Positions 11,381 through 22,699 of a stretch of 64,000 bases of DNA are shown here, in pieces. Numbering within the stretch: the stretch's first letter is position 1; every line of letters starts with the position of its first letter. This DNA is from Epiperipatus broadwayi (lineage: Eukaryota; Onychophora; Udeonychophora; Euonychophora; Peripatidae), in NCBI GenBank assembly GCA_028023455.1, contig JAQFVV010012420.1, positions 3,844,001 to 3,908,000 on the forward strand, in the 5' to 3' direction. The position numbers were made by a program, and so were the translations under genes. The notes below the pieces were generated by a model. It worked only from the letters and a program-made list of their open reading frames with translations. It did no database searches and was not told the origin of the DNA.

Positions 11381-12080
11381 AGAGGGGACCCAAAAATAAC
11401 CAGAATTTTGCAATAAAAATTTGTATAATTTTAGATGTTAAAAATTAAATTCTCAAAATATAGTCCACTTAATTTAATGCACTAGATTAATGTGGTTTTT
11501 ATTTTTCGAAGTAGTCCTGAAACTCTTACGAGGTGATGCCTTTTAACGCCTATGTGGTGTTTTTTTTTTTTTTGTTTATTACCACTAAATCCGCAAAAAA
11601 AAAAAAAAAAATTGAGGCATTTTTTATTCGAGAAAATAAAAAGAAGTTGCACAAAATGAGATCAAGTGAATATGACTGATGGATAAGCTAAGCATGCTGA
11701 ATTTAATTAAAAATTGTTTCCCACTATATCCTAGCGCATTGTCATGGTGAAGCTTACATTCTCACTTTGCCACAAAGTGGAATATTTACGTTCTACCATA
11801 TCACACAAATGTTTCAGAACTTGTATGTTTTAAATGCTTCATTGTTATGGATGAATTTTGATTAAAGAATGCCATTTAAAAACAATCGGCTTCAATTTGA
11901 CATAGGACTTCATTGACCATGCTGTTTTGTGCATAATGAATTTAACACTTCCATTAAACCACTCATAAACTTGTGGTTTTTTCCAGAGCAGCTTATTTGT
12001 AATCTGTTTTAAGCATTGTATCTGTTTTCCCTAACAGGGAATGGAATTTTACTTTGTTCCAATTTTTCAGCCATTACATT
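11381..12080 (-). pseudogene. Mariner transposase remnant, internally deleted
   Basis: Read on the - strand from about 12073, conceptual translation gives an EKLEQ-type start, then VYEWFNGSVKF, resembling the mariner helix-turn-helix/EWF region. A gap follows, then HHDNALGYS, which is the second catalytic Asp block of mariner (HHDNAPAH type), and CATSFYFLE in the position of the usual CDFFLFP. The end is an EFQDYFEK.K-type C-terminus near 11510. The 3' edge at 11381 reads AGAGGGGACCCAAAAATA, like a mariner TIR. There are several stops and frameshifts, and about half of a normal 1.3-kb element is missing. It is a fossil with no product. Confidence 0.6.
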
Positions 12081-12102
12081 TTCTCAATGATGACAGTTGA
12101 CA

Positions 12103-12360
12103 CAACTAATGTGTTGTGATGCACTGTGACTTGTTCTTATATGGAGTCAGGAATCTCTCGGCGACTATGCCCACAGAAACCTGTTAATCACTATACCTTC
12201 CCTTTCCATTCCCTGCCCTAAATTTCTCCATATTTTTCTCTAACCTCCTCCATCCCATTTCCACAACATAATATTTGTCAACTCCATAGCCTTTATATCT
12301 AAATCCCCTTTTATCTTTTCCCAAATCCAGCATAAAAACCAATAATGCAGGGGAATCCCT
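12103..12360 (-). mobile_element. 5'-truncated 3' tail of a LINE
   Basis: This segment is clearly homologous to the 3' end of the LINE at 47241-50998. Both share the 3' UTR (gtactgtgac..., gaatctctc, ctatgccca) and the last coding part (LLVFML.LGK.K on the - strand). It is a classic dead-on-arrival LINE copy made by incomplete reverse transcription. It lies immediately next to the mariner remnant. Confidence 0.8.
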
Positions 12361-14806
12361 GCAATAGGCACTAACTGCAAATGTATGTGCTATAATGTGC
12401 TCGACTTTCAGAGACATTATATCAAGTTGCATTATCATACATAGATATTTCAAGTGCATATTTGCATAATACACATCGCTCATTTTTATACAAGCATATA
12501 ATGTATGTTAGGGGGAATTTTAAATTACTGTATATACTAGATTAAGTTCTTTGTTCACAGCTTATTGTGTATTTTTAGCTGAAGTAACCAGAAGGTGTAT
12601 TTAAAAAATCCTGTAATGTAATTGGAATGTAATATAATAACCAAAGTAATAGATGAAAGTGAAGCATACAAGTGCATGCAAAAAAGCTGACAATAGATTA
12701 AAAGTGACGATATTTATGTAGTCAAAAAAAAAAAAGACAAACAAAGATAAAACTTCTAGACTTCATTCAAATTTTAAAAAAATGTTTGTCTTTAATGGAA
12801 AGGATGTCAAAAATTGATGTGATAATCAAGGAATGATCTGTGAAATAAAAAAGTGTTATTCATATATATCTAATGTCAGTTGCTAATAAAAAAAAGGGGA
12901 GTTTAGTATGTAAAATGAAATTCCAAGAATGATTGATTGAAGTTTCATTGTATATATATATATAGATGTTGACCATCAAAATGCTCTGCTACCCAAATAT
13001 AAAAATTTTATAGATGTAATTCTAATTTCACTATTGAATTATGTATATCTCTCAAGAATGCTAAAACACTTATCAAAAATACTTTCAACTATCATACTAC
13101 TTTAAAATGATTCAAAGCATGGAATTTCCTAATTTGAGTATTTTTGTTTTATTGCGGAAGTAACAAATTGATTATGGTCTATTTACCTAATTACGTGTTA
13201 GTTCTTACAACTTTTGACAGGGTGCAGTATTTTATAAAATATATGATTATTTCTGTTCATAAATAAGTAGCTAGTTAATAGTTGTTGTTTGTACTTAAAG
13301 TTTTATGGAATAGTGAAAATAAAACAGGTTTATCTGTAATCTTGGTTAAGAATCAAACAGTAGAATTATTAAGGGCTATAGAGATAAAATATTTAAGCCT
13401 ATCTACCTATGTTATTAAGATGAGGATCGTTAATTTGATAATTCTTTTGATTTTTTTTTTTTTTTTTGTCATAGTGAATATTTTAAAAAAATAAATTAAA
13501 GGCTTGTAAGTGTAATTTATTTTTTGGTTTTATATTGAGAAGCTGTTAAGTTTAATGGATTGGAGATTTTTTTATCTTAAAAAGTGTGTTTTATCATGCT
13601 AAGTTACAACCCTAAATTTAATTTATATATGTACTCCACTGATTAAAATGTTAGTATTAAAATGAGTTATGCTCTGTGTACTTGTAACTGAACATTCTAG
13701 TTTTTTGGTTTATATGTCTAGTTTACTTTGACATGCAAATAATTGGATCCTATATATTGTAAATATCGATCATTATTTTTATGCTGGAAATGTTTTAAAA
13801 ACCATTGTTTTTTCTATTGCCAATTATATAAATACATCACTGTAATTTTTGTACTTTTTGCATAGTTTTTTTAGGAATTTCATAAGTTATAGATGTATAC
13901 ATATAGTTTTTTTCTAAAAGCAGGTTCAAGTACCATGACCAAATGACAACATTGGATTATTGTCAGATATTATTTGCCATAGCTTATCATATTGAGATAC
14001 TATTTGCTATAGCATCTCAACGATTAAAGTTCATTCTAAATTCTTTCTACAATTTAATATACCTCGCTTATTATCTCGAGAGTTAATTTACTCATTGCCT
14101 CTTAAGTTTGTCTATTTCTTTTAATACTTTATTGTGATAAAATATTTAAATTTATGTGCCACAATATTGTGATATATTTAAAAATGCTAGTAATAAAAGT
14201 TGGTCATATTCAACTCATATAGTGTACCTGTGCTTTATTTTTTTTTTTTTATTATGGCATTACCATGAACATAATTAAAAAGGCATTGTTGAAGGTTTGT
14301 GAAAAATGATGTAGATAAAATTTGTTTATATTTTTGCTTGCTTGTTTGAAAAAAGGCAAATTGAAAACATTGGAATTATTGGAAGCACTATTGTGGTTTT
14401 TTTTTAACTATAGCAACTATTTTTATTATCAAGAATCATATATAACATGGGATAACAGTGTGTAAAATTCAAAGTTAATTTATATTCCAAGATAGTCTTT
14501 AAGAGAAGTTTATTTAGATGGCCTATATTTCATAGTAACGGTGCACATAAACTTCTTTGGCCAAGTCAATTATTCTTGGACATTATAAATTAATATTGTT
14601 TGTGTCTAATATGTTAACTACTATAAGTTTTTGTATAATAATTTTGGAAGTTACACTATTTTAACAGAAAAAAGTGTATTATAGTGATATTTCTTAAATT
14701 TATGATTAAATTCAAGTTTTTCTTCACTTCAGATTTTTATGAAGTTAAAATTTCTGAACATATATAACGTACACATGATCACCATTTTTTATGCTTGCTC
14801 ATAACT

Positions 14807-14890
14807 GTTATTAAAACAGACAAAACTCTATACAGCAGTGCTTGCACTGAGTGGCATTACTGTATGGAGAGTTTTGCCTGTTTAAATAGC
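14807..14890 (+). ncRNA. Pre-miRNA-like hairpin in a CNOT4 intron
   Basis: The segment folds into one long hairpin in the transcribed sense. The upper stem pairs ACAAAACTCT with AGAGTTTTG(C) and, across a 2-nt CC bulge, ATACAGCAGTGC with GGCATTACTGTAT, leaving a loop of about 12 nt. The lower stem (GTTATTAAAACAG with CTGTTTAAATAGC) continues with two mismatches. That gives about one turn of lower stem plus an arm-length duplex with few mismatches, as in a primary microRNA. I do not recognise a known miRNA seed. It could instead be a very short MITE. Confidence 0.4.
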
Positions 14891-15941
14891 ATTTTTAACA
14901 TTGTGTGAACTTTGAAACATGATATTGAGTGGTTTGGAAGAATTGTGTTGTTTGATACATTATACTTCGTAGCAAATTGTTATGAATAAGTTTCATGCTC
15001 AACTATTGAGTTTCTTAGAAGTATTATTTAATATGTTTTTTTTTTTTTTTTTAATACACTTAATTAAGAGTAATATATTATTACTTAATTAAGAGGTTTT
15101 AGGTTAATTGAAACAAGTGAGTTCGGACAAGTGTCTGCACATTACAAGTCTTGACTTAGATGTTTGGCATTTATAGTGTATTTTAAATGATCATAGTGAT
15201 TGGAAATAGGTTTTCAAATGATATTTTATTTTTGTTTGGCTGTTAGATGTATCCAGTTTCATTATAGTTGTAAATTTTAATGACTTCAATTTTCTAGATA
15301 GAAATTTGGAAGCATGAGTTTGGATTTTGGTAATTAGTAGTTTTTCTTGTGTGTGTGTGTGTGTTACACTAGAATTTGATCATTGATTACAAAATTTAAA
15401 AACTTTTAAAGTGTAGATTTAAGCTAATTATGCTTGTAATGTGATAGATAAATAATTTGTTTGTATTAATTTCACGATAAGATGGTGTGATTTTGTAGAT
15501 GCTAGTGAGTAATCATATGGATTTGCTTTTGTATTTTTTATTACAATAAATTTACTGTCTGTAAACAAGATCAAGTAACTTATGCTTTCATACTAAGCAT
15601 TGATCAAACACGTTTTTTAAAGCTGGTTTTTTTTTTTTAACCTTTTAGGTGTGGAAATGGTGCATTAATCTTACTTATTTAGTTTTTTTCATTCCAAAAG
15701 ATATTAAATTTGTTGCAGCATATGTTTGAATAAGATATATATACTTATGTGGTATATTCATATGCACAAATAAAGAAGTGATAGTGGTAGATTTCACAAC
15801 TCAAGATCCATGGATTGCAGCCCAATTCTGTCATTTATTGACTTTATGTATACTCATGAGCAACAAATTATTATGATTTTTTTTTTTTTTTAGCATTCTT
15901 TTATTTGAAAAAAATAATTAAATTTATTTTATTTTTTTAAG

Positions 15942-16028
15942 AAAACATCAAGAATATGAAAAAAAATTACATGAGCAATTATTTAATAGTATACATAGTC
16001 ATCCAGAAAAGAATAAAGAGCAAATTAG
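15942..16028 (+). CDS. CNOT4: CNOT4 exon, helix following the zinc finger
   Basis: The exon starts after TTTTTTTAAG and completes the Gly codon left open by the previous exon (GG|A). It then encodes KHQEYEKKLHEQLFNSIHSH, continuing PEKNKEQI and ending in AG before GTAATT. The KHQEYE.KL.(E/Q)L core matches the charged helix that follows the zinc finger in animal CNOT4. After it the sequence diverges into the poorly conserved linker. The exon is 87 nt long and uses one base of the preceding codon and two of the next, which agrees with the phase of the following exon. Confidence 0.93.
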
Positions 16029-16134
16029 GTAATTATATTTTACATTATATATATATGCATGTGTTTGAAATTGATTTTTAAATTGTCTTTCATATTTTTT
16101 TAATAATAAGTTATTGTTTTTTTTCCAACTTTAG

Positions 16135-16443
16135 AAAACAGGCAGCATCACCCACAATCCACTTACAGCATCAGCCAATACCACAGCAGCTACAGCAAGC
16201 TCAGGTGCATCATTCCTCTGCACTACCTCCTAGCACTTGTTCTAAAGAAGCATGGCCATCTTTAAATAGTGGTAGTACTTGCAAGCCAGAAAAGCTTAGT
16301 GGGAACAAAACACAAAATGGTCATAGAACCACAACGGAAACACAGGGTGGAACAACTAGTAGGGGTTCTGGAGGTAATAGTAATAATGGACATACAGATC
16401 ATGTTCGACATAGAAATTTATCTGCAGAAGAACAGTTTAAAAA
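16135..16443 (+). CDS. CNOT4: CNOT4 exon, Q/H/S/T-rich linker
   Basis: The exon follows a TTTTTCCAACTTTAG acceptor after a 106-nt intron. It completes an Arg codon (AG|A) and is open for 309 nt to a consensus donor GTGAGT. It encodes a low-complexity region rich in Gln, His, Ser, Thr, Asn and Gly (for example IHLQHQPIPQQLQQAQ, GGTTSRGSGGNSNNG). The end is a more regular RNLSAEEQFK segment. It has no folded domain. Linkers of this kind in CNOT4 are disordered and contact the rest of the CCR4-NOT complex in other animals. The frame is set by its neighbours and by codon continuity. Confidence 0.88.
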
Positions 16444-19400
16444 GTGAGTTATCAGAATATTACAGTGTATTTTTAGGCACAAACTAAAACGTAACTAATA
16501 TTAAATCTGAATTGTAATGTTTGTTGAGTTTTACCTCAGAGGTTTGTTTTAACATCAGGTTTTACAATTGCTTGATCTTGGAACTTAATATTTTCTAAAA
16601 CTCAGTTAAAATCTGGCTGGAAAATGTATGAATTGTTTAATTAGATTATTTTTGTAAACTAAAAGTTGTTTTTGTGTATTACATATTTTTTTTTTTTTTA
16701 TTTTAGTATATTTTTCTAAAATACTATTATTTGTATTCATAGTAAATTATTAAAGTTGTCAGTAAAATGTATGTTTTGTCATTAATTTATGGGGCAGTAG
16801 GGAAAGGTTGTTTACAATTAATAAAGTGTGAAGAATTATAAAATTAATATTTGTCATTGAAATTATTTGTAATCAAATAATAAAAAAATACCTCATACAA
16901 AAAAAAAAATTTTTTTTTTGCTTACCCATTTTAAATATTATTTTTGAACTTTATGTAATAGAAAAGTAATGATCTTTAACAATCTCATTTTCTAGCTTGA
17001 TTGAAGTACTAAAATTTAGGCCAAAGATGATTATAAAACCAAAGTGGTAGTGTGATATATTTGTTATATTTAGATAAACTGAATGTGGAGACTATTATTT
17101 ACAGAATTTTTAAAGAAATATTTTTATTACTTATTTTTAAAAAGTAGTTTTTAATAATAGAGAACACATAATGAAATAAAAATATATTATTTTTTAAAAT
17201 AATAAAATTTGTTTCAAACCGAATATTCTTCTTTTTTTTTTCTTTTTGAATTTGTCATTTATTCAAAAAATTTTCATTTAAAAATATTTTTTAAAACGTA
17301 GAAGAAACTCATCTGTACATTTTATTTCTCAATTCAGCAACTTTTAAACCAAGTCTACCTTGCCTTTGTCGTTTAAATTTATTTTTTCAAAATTTACAAA
17401 TCTTTTAATGATGGTAGTTTTTCGAGAGGGAAGTTAATTAATTATTATAAATGTTTAAATTGATAAATGTTATGCGTAACCAATCATTAAGTCATTAGTG
17501 CTTTTGTAACAGACAAAAATCTAGTTAATTTATGGTTTGTGTCTAATCAACAGTGATATTAAAATTATAAAATATTAAAATAAATTAGTATAAAAATTTA
17601 AAGTAATTATTAAGTCGATTTTATTTTAAAGATATTATATATTCATTGTTTCAAACTATAATATATAGAAAATAGTCTGCAGATTTTCTGAAATTATTTA
17701 TTGGAATGTAGATTAATTGCTTTACCATAAGAGAATTTAATAATTTGTTATACTTAAGACCAAAATAATAGTTTTTTACTCGAAATTTTAAAAAATTATA
17801 CCATGTGATTTTTTTTTTTTTTCAAATTTTCTTTATCTTAAATTCACAGAAAATATGATAGTATTATATCTTTTTTTCTCTTTCAATATTAATTTAAATC
17901 TGTTTTCAAGATACCTAGTACCTGATTCAATTTTTAATCTGCTTTTCTGGATATAGTTAATTGCTTAATTAGTATTAATCAATTATTAAGGATAAATCTT
18001 GGATATTTTTAAATAAGCAAATCATTTGATAAAATTTTTTATTTATTTATTTTTTTTCAGCTAATTTATTTTTATAACTAATACCGCATCAGTTTTCAAT
18101 AAGAAATATACATATTTCTAATTATTAAAATAGATTGAAAGTGAGTGACTCCAAAAATGTGTATAAGTAACCCTTTAAAAATTTTATCATATTTACTTAG
18201 CTTATTTTTAGATATATTTTTGAATTATAACAAATATTCAAACATTAACCTTGCTTATCCTGCATACATGTTTTGTTGTGTGTATAAAAAATGTTATGTT
18301 TGTGCATACAGAGTGAAACTGGTATTTTTCAATATGCAAAGGTTAGTATTCAATTAATTACACATGTCTTTTCTGAATAAGACATTATTTTGATTAACGT
18401 ATTCTATTTGATACAAATACATCAGATATAATCATTTAAACTTATTTATATACTAAAAGAGCATTTCTTTTCATTTTTATCCAAAACCATCTATTGTAAA
18501 TATGACTAATCAATGATAGTAGATAGTAGTAAAGAGAACTGCCCTTAGAAGCATGACAAAACTAAGAAAGTCATTGATATTTTTCTGAAATTAATCTTTC
18601 TAATGAATGGACAAAAAGGACCTATAATTAGCACCAAACATAGATTACTGAAATATATATTTATTAGTTGGTATCAGATCTATGTAACTATGTGAATAAG
18701 TTAGCTTGCATTCAAAACCTTAGGGTGTTTTTTTTTTTTCATTTCAGGTTATTTTTTAGAATGGCATAAATGAGTTCATTTAATGCATTAGTTTCAGTTT
18801 TCAATTCTAACTTTTCACTAACAAAGTCAAAAGTGAGGGGCTGATCTGGGATGTGGATATTATATAATACTACCATCTAGGTCTATAGATTACTCGGGCT
18901 CACAGTAGATGATTTTGGATTAAGCTAAAGGAAAATACTTTTAATTCGATTTAATTTAGCTTTTTATTTTATTGTGTAAGATTATTTAATTATAATATAG
19001 GATTTTTCTTTTTTTAAAACTTATTGATTATTAAAAAAATAATAGTGAGTTTAGTTATCCACATTTTAAGTTAACCCTTTGACCCCCAGTACGACATATT
19101 AATAAATTATTTTTTTTCTGTTAAATTGTGTATTTTTTTAAAAAAATTAAACATTGCTTAATTCTATATTATTTTGCCCCTCCTCTTCAAATAATAAATA
19201 GTATTACATTTTAAATACTTTCAATAAAGATGGGAAAAAAAGTTAAACTTTTTTTTTTAGGATTTAGTTCTGCATATTGATTATCGTATGTCTTCAGCCC
19301 CTCATCCAATATATGAGGGATGGTGGTACCACATTTTAAAAGTGTTATAAAAGTTTTGCATTGAAGATAGACACTTCAAAAGTTAAGATAGTATAAACTG

Positions 19401-20454
19401 TTACAAATGATTAGTTGAAGATATTAATGGAAGGAAATTCTTTTTACATTATATCAAAAATATCTCAAAAGATTCTGTGAATTATAGGGTCCCAATCTGA
19501 CAACTTATCATTATATATTTTATATTTTTATTATTGTTCTTACATTTAGAAAAATTTCAAAAATATAAAATACAAACAATTTCTCATTTTAAGCATATCT
19601 GATTTTATCATTTTCTAATGTTTATCCAATTAAAGTGGTAAGCACAATTACATTAATAGTAATTGAATAGCTCATGATGATAATAACAGGTAAAATACTT
19701 TCTTATATTTTGATAGTTTAATACATATTTATTCATAGAAAAATAATTTTAATTACAGTTGTAGGAAACAATTAAAACCTTTAATTTTCAAGGAAGATAT
19801 TGAAGTTTTAATATGTCTAAAAAATAAAAAAGGCTGATTGTCTTTTCAGTTGTTTTCTCATCCTTGGTGTTCGCCTTAAGATGTCGCTACTTCTAAGTAA
19901 ATTCCTAGAAATATACCGTTTCACCGGCCTTCACCCAACCAAAGAGGAATTTTTCTACGTTATAAACTCAGAAAAGTCCTCGCGTTATGTTGGACAGAGG
20001 AGGCGGTGGCAGAAGCCAACACAAAGAGACTTCTTTCTATGATAAAACACAGAAAGAGTTCCCGATGACTGCCGGTTATGGCCTTTTTTCTATGCTAAAA
20101 GCAAAGAGAAGGAAATGCCTTGATCGGCTGCCGTAGTAGTCGATTTTGGTCATCATTTTTTCGTAATAGTAGAATATCTATTCTCTCTGTAGTTTCGGGT
20201 GAGAGTGTGTGTATTTGAAGCGGTCGTATTTTTTTTTAAATTTGATAAGACGTCTATTTTTTTTAATATGTTGTAACTTACTTTACTGTTGTAAGTTTAG
20301 TAATAATGTCCTGAAGATTCCATTACGAAGGGGTAACCCTCAAAAATTGCTTTTAAGGGTGCGAAAGGAAGAAAAAATTAAAGGATCATGCGAAAAGTAC
20401 CGTTTTCGCGAGAATTCATCCGTGACCAGTTACTTTCGCTATATATATACACAC

Positions 20455-20960
20455 AAACAAAAACAACCCACTGTCTAATTATTAGTAATTACTTGACTGA
20501 AAAATAAAATTAGTCGGGTATTTTTTTTTTTTTATTTTGTTACATTTATTATTTCAAAATAAGATTAGTTTTTATATCTACACACTAACAAAAACAACCC
20601 AGTTCCTGATTAATTACTGTCTTTAAAAAAAAAAAAGCAAATTCAACGGGGTTTGATTTTTTTCAATGGAGTCTTTGAATTACGGTTTGTTTGTTTTTAT
20701 ATATCACAAGATTTACCAAAAAAAGAAACCCACTTTCTGATTAATTACTGTCAAAAGAAACGCAAATTAGTCGGCTATCATTTTTAAATTTAGTATTTCA
20801 ATAACGGTACCTTTTTTATATAGACAGACTTAACAAAAAACAACCCACTTTCTGATTCATTACGGTCCCCCCCCCCAAAAAAAATAAAAGAAAACGGAAA
20901 TTAGTCGGGTATCATTTTTCAATCGAGTCTTTTAATGACGGTACTTATTAATAGTAGTTG
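20455..20960. repeat. Decayed minisatellite, about 120-130 bp period
   Basis: Copies start near 20459, 20592, 20722 and 20838 with 'aaaacaacccactttctgat' or close variants. They contain ATTACTGTC and ATTAGTCGGGTATCATTTTT blocks, separated by A-rich and T-rich runs. Confidence 0.75.
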
Positions 20961-21011
20961 GGTATCAATTCTAAATTGTAGTATATAAATTACGTTACTT
21001 TTGATAGATTT

Positions 21012-21355
21012 AGAATTACGTCTTGCTTTTTTAATAAAATGATTGATTTACTCTTGACTAAAAATACCGTAACTTTAAAAAAAAAGACACACATAAAGTC
21101 AAAAAAAAAATGAGAAAAAGCCCCGTAACTTTAAAGACACACACACAAACTCAAAAACAAGATAAGATTAATAAATATTTACTTATTACGTCTTGCTTTT
21201 GAATAAAATTATTGATTTACTCTTGCAAAAAAAAAAAAGACCGTAACTTTAAAAAGACCCGTGTAAAGTCAAAAAAAAAATTAGAAAAACACCATAACTT
21301 TAAAGACACACAAACTCAAAAACAAGATAAGATTAATAAACATTTACAAAAATGA
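21012..21355. repeat. Two-copy tandem repeat, about 172 bp
   Basis: 21012-21183 and 21184-21355 share 'attacgtcttgctttt', 'attgatttactcttg', 'ccgtaactttaaa', 'aaagtcaaaaaaaaa' and 'aaactcaaaaacaagataag' in the same order. Confidence 0.8.
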
Positions 21356-22699
21356 AAAAAACTAACATCATATAATAATAGTATTAGCTAGTAGAATATT
21401 TTATTACAAATTTAAGTAATCAGATCTTTTTAGATCAAATCGATCATTTAGGTCCGGCCCGAAATCGTTATATGTATATGTTTTTGATTAGCATCAACGC
21501 CATCTTAAGGCGAACGCCAAGGATGAGAATACAACCGTCTTTTCTTTAGTTATTTCGTTAATTTTTATTTATTAGGTAGGTGTTCATTTTTGATAAGTAT
21601 TCCTTTTTTTAAATAAATCATATAATACCCATTTGCATATACAAATGCAGGCATACATATTTTCTTTCATTTTATTGAGGTACTTATGAATATTTAAAAA
21701 CTTGTATGCTCCTAGTTTGATAATAATGATAGTGGCTGAAAATCATTATGATGCTTTACTGTCATATGCTCACTCTTCTACAAAAGAAGGCAAAACTCTG
21801 GTTTAGAGTATATAATAAATTGCAAATGTACTGGGCCATTTGAATGCAATACTTCGTTAAACAGTTTATAATATACTATTTTATTTTTGGCATATGTTAC
21901 TTTGTATTTATTTTATTTTTAAACTGTCATAATTATTTATAAATATTAAATACAATCCCAAATTTTAATGCTTAAAATTTGTTTAGATTATAAGTTCCTT
22001 AATCTTTCCACCATTTTTCATTATAAGCATATTTCTTGATATGTTAAACATATAGATCTTGCAATGCTGAAATCTTAGGATCCTGAATAAAATTTCTTTC
22101 CAGAATTCTGCATTTTAGCATATATGATAATTTACTACTGACTTCAGAATAAATTAAGTAAATAACATAGTTATATTTTAACTTATCTTGTTTGTTGTTA
22201 TTTTTCTTCTACGGCATTTTTTTTTTTTAATACTAATTACATTTTGGTTGTTTTAGTGTCCTTTGTATAAAATAATACAAATAAATATTGTAATTTTGAA
22301 ATAAATAAACACTTATATAGTGATTTAAATCAGCTTTATTTATAGTGCTAGTGGTCTTTATATGTAATGAATAGCTTGTTGTATTGACATTTAATCAGAT
22401 GAATCAAATAAATCAGGTTTTTGTCATTATTAATGTAGTGTATATTATTTCATTTTAGACAAACTGCATATATTAAAAATTATTATAATGTATATGATTT
22501 TATAATATGTACATATATACAGCAAACACTTGTAAACGAGTATAGCCATTTCATTTTCAAGAAAAGAAAAAAGAAATTCTGCTCTGGAAATGAATTTTGC
22601 AAAGACTTTATAAACCAATTGAACTATAAATATATGCACATATAAACATGTTGATCCATTTTTGTGTGATATTTTGTGATACTGTCTTAATTTCTTCAA

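Larger units (their letters stand above)
8665..15941 (+). other. CNOT4 intron, 7.3 kb
   Basis: AT-rich intron running from GTTGGT to TTTTTTTAAG. It contains a foldback MITE (9410-10033), a mariner remnant (11381-12080), a LINE 3' tail (12103-12360), a pre-miRNA-like hairpin (14807-14890), a short (GT)n run near 15350 and poly-T tracts. The rest shows no coding or repeat signal I can name. Confidence 0.7.
19848..21536. mobile_element. 1.7-kb non-autonomous TIR element with 8-bp TSD and internal minisatellites
   Basis: The left end begins AGTTGTTTTCTCATCCTTGG. The right end in reverse begins GGTTGTATTCTCATCCTTGG, and the inverted match continues for about 48 bp through CGCCTTAAGATG. Exact 8-bp duplications GTCTTTTC flank it (19840-19847, 21537-21544). 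The left subterminal 350 bp is homologous to that of the element at 45087-46856 (both have ctttctaYgataa, cagaaagag or tagaaagag, atgctaaaagca). The interior consists of decayed tandem repeats. An 89-codon open frame (20209-20478) crosses them and resembles nothing known. There is no transposase. Confidence 0.88.

Noticed and set aside
16269-16487. Second open frame over the CNOT4 linker exon
   Set aside because: It overlaps the correct frame of the exon and lacks splice-phase agreement; it is a shadow.
18312-18341. 30-nt AG/GT-bounded microexon candidate for CNOT4
   Set aside because: Phase would be kept, but the peptide has no counterpart in the family and such sites are frequent by chance.
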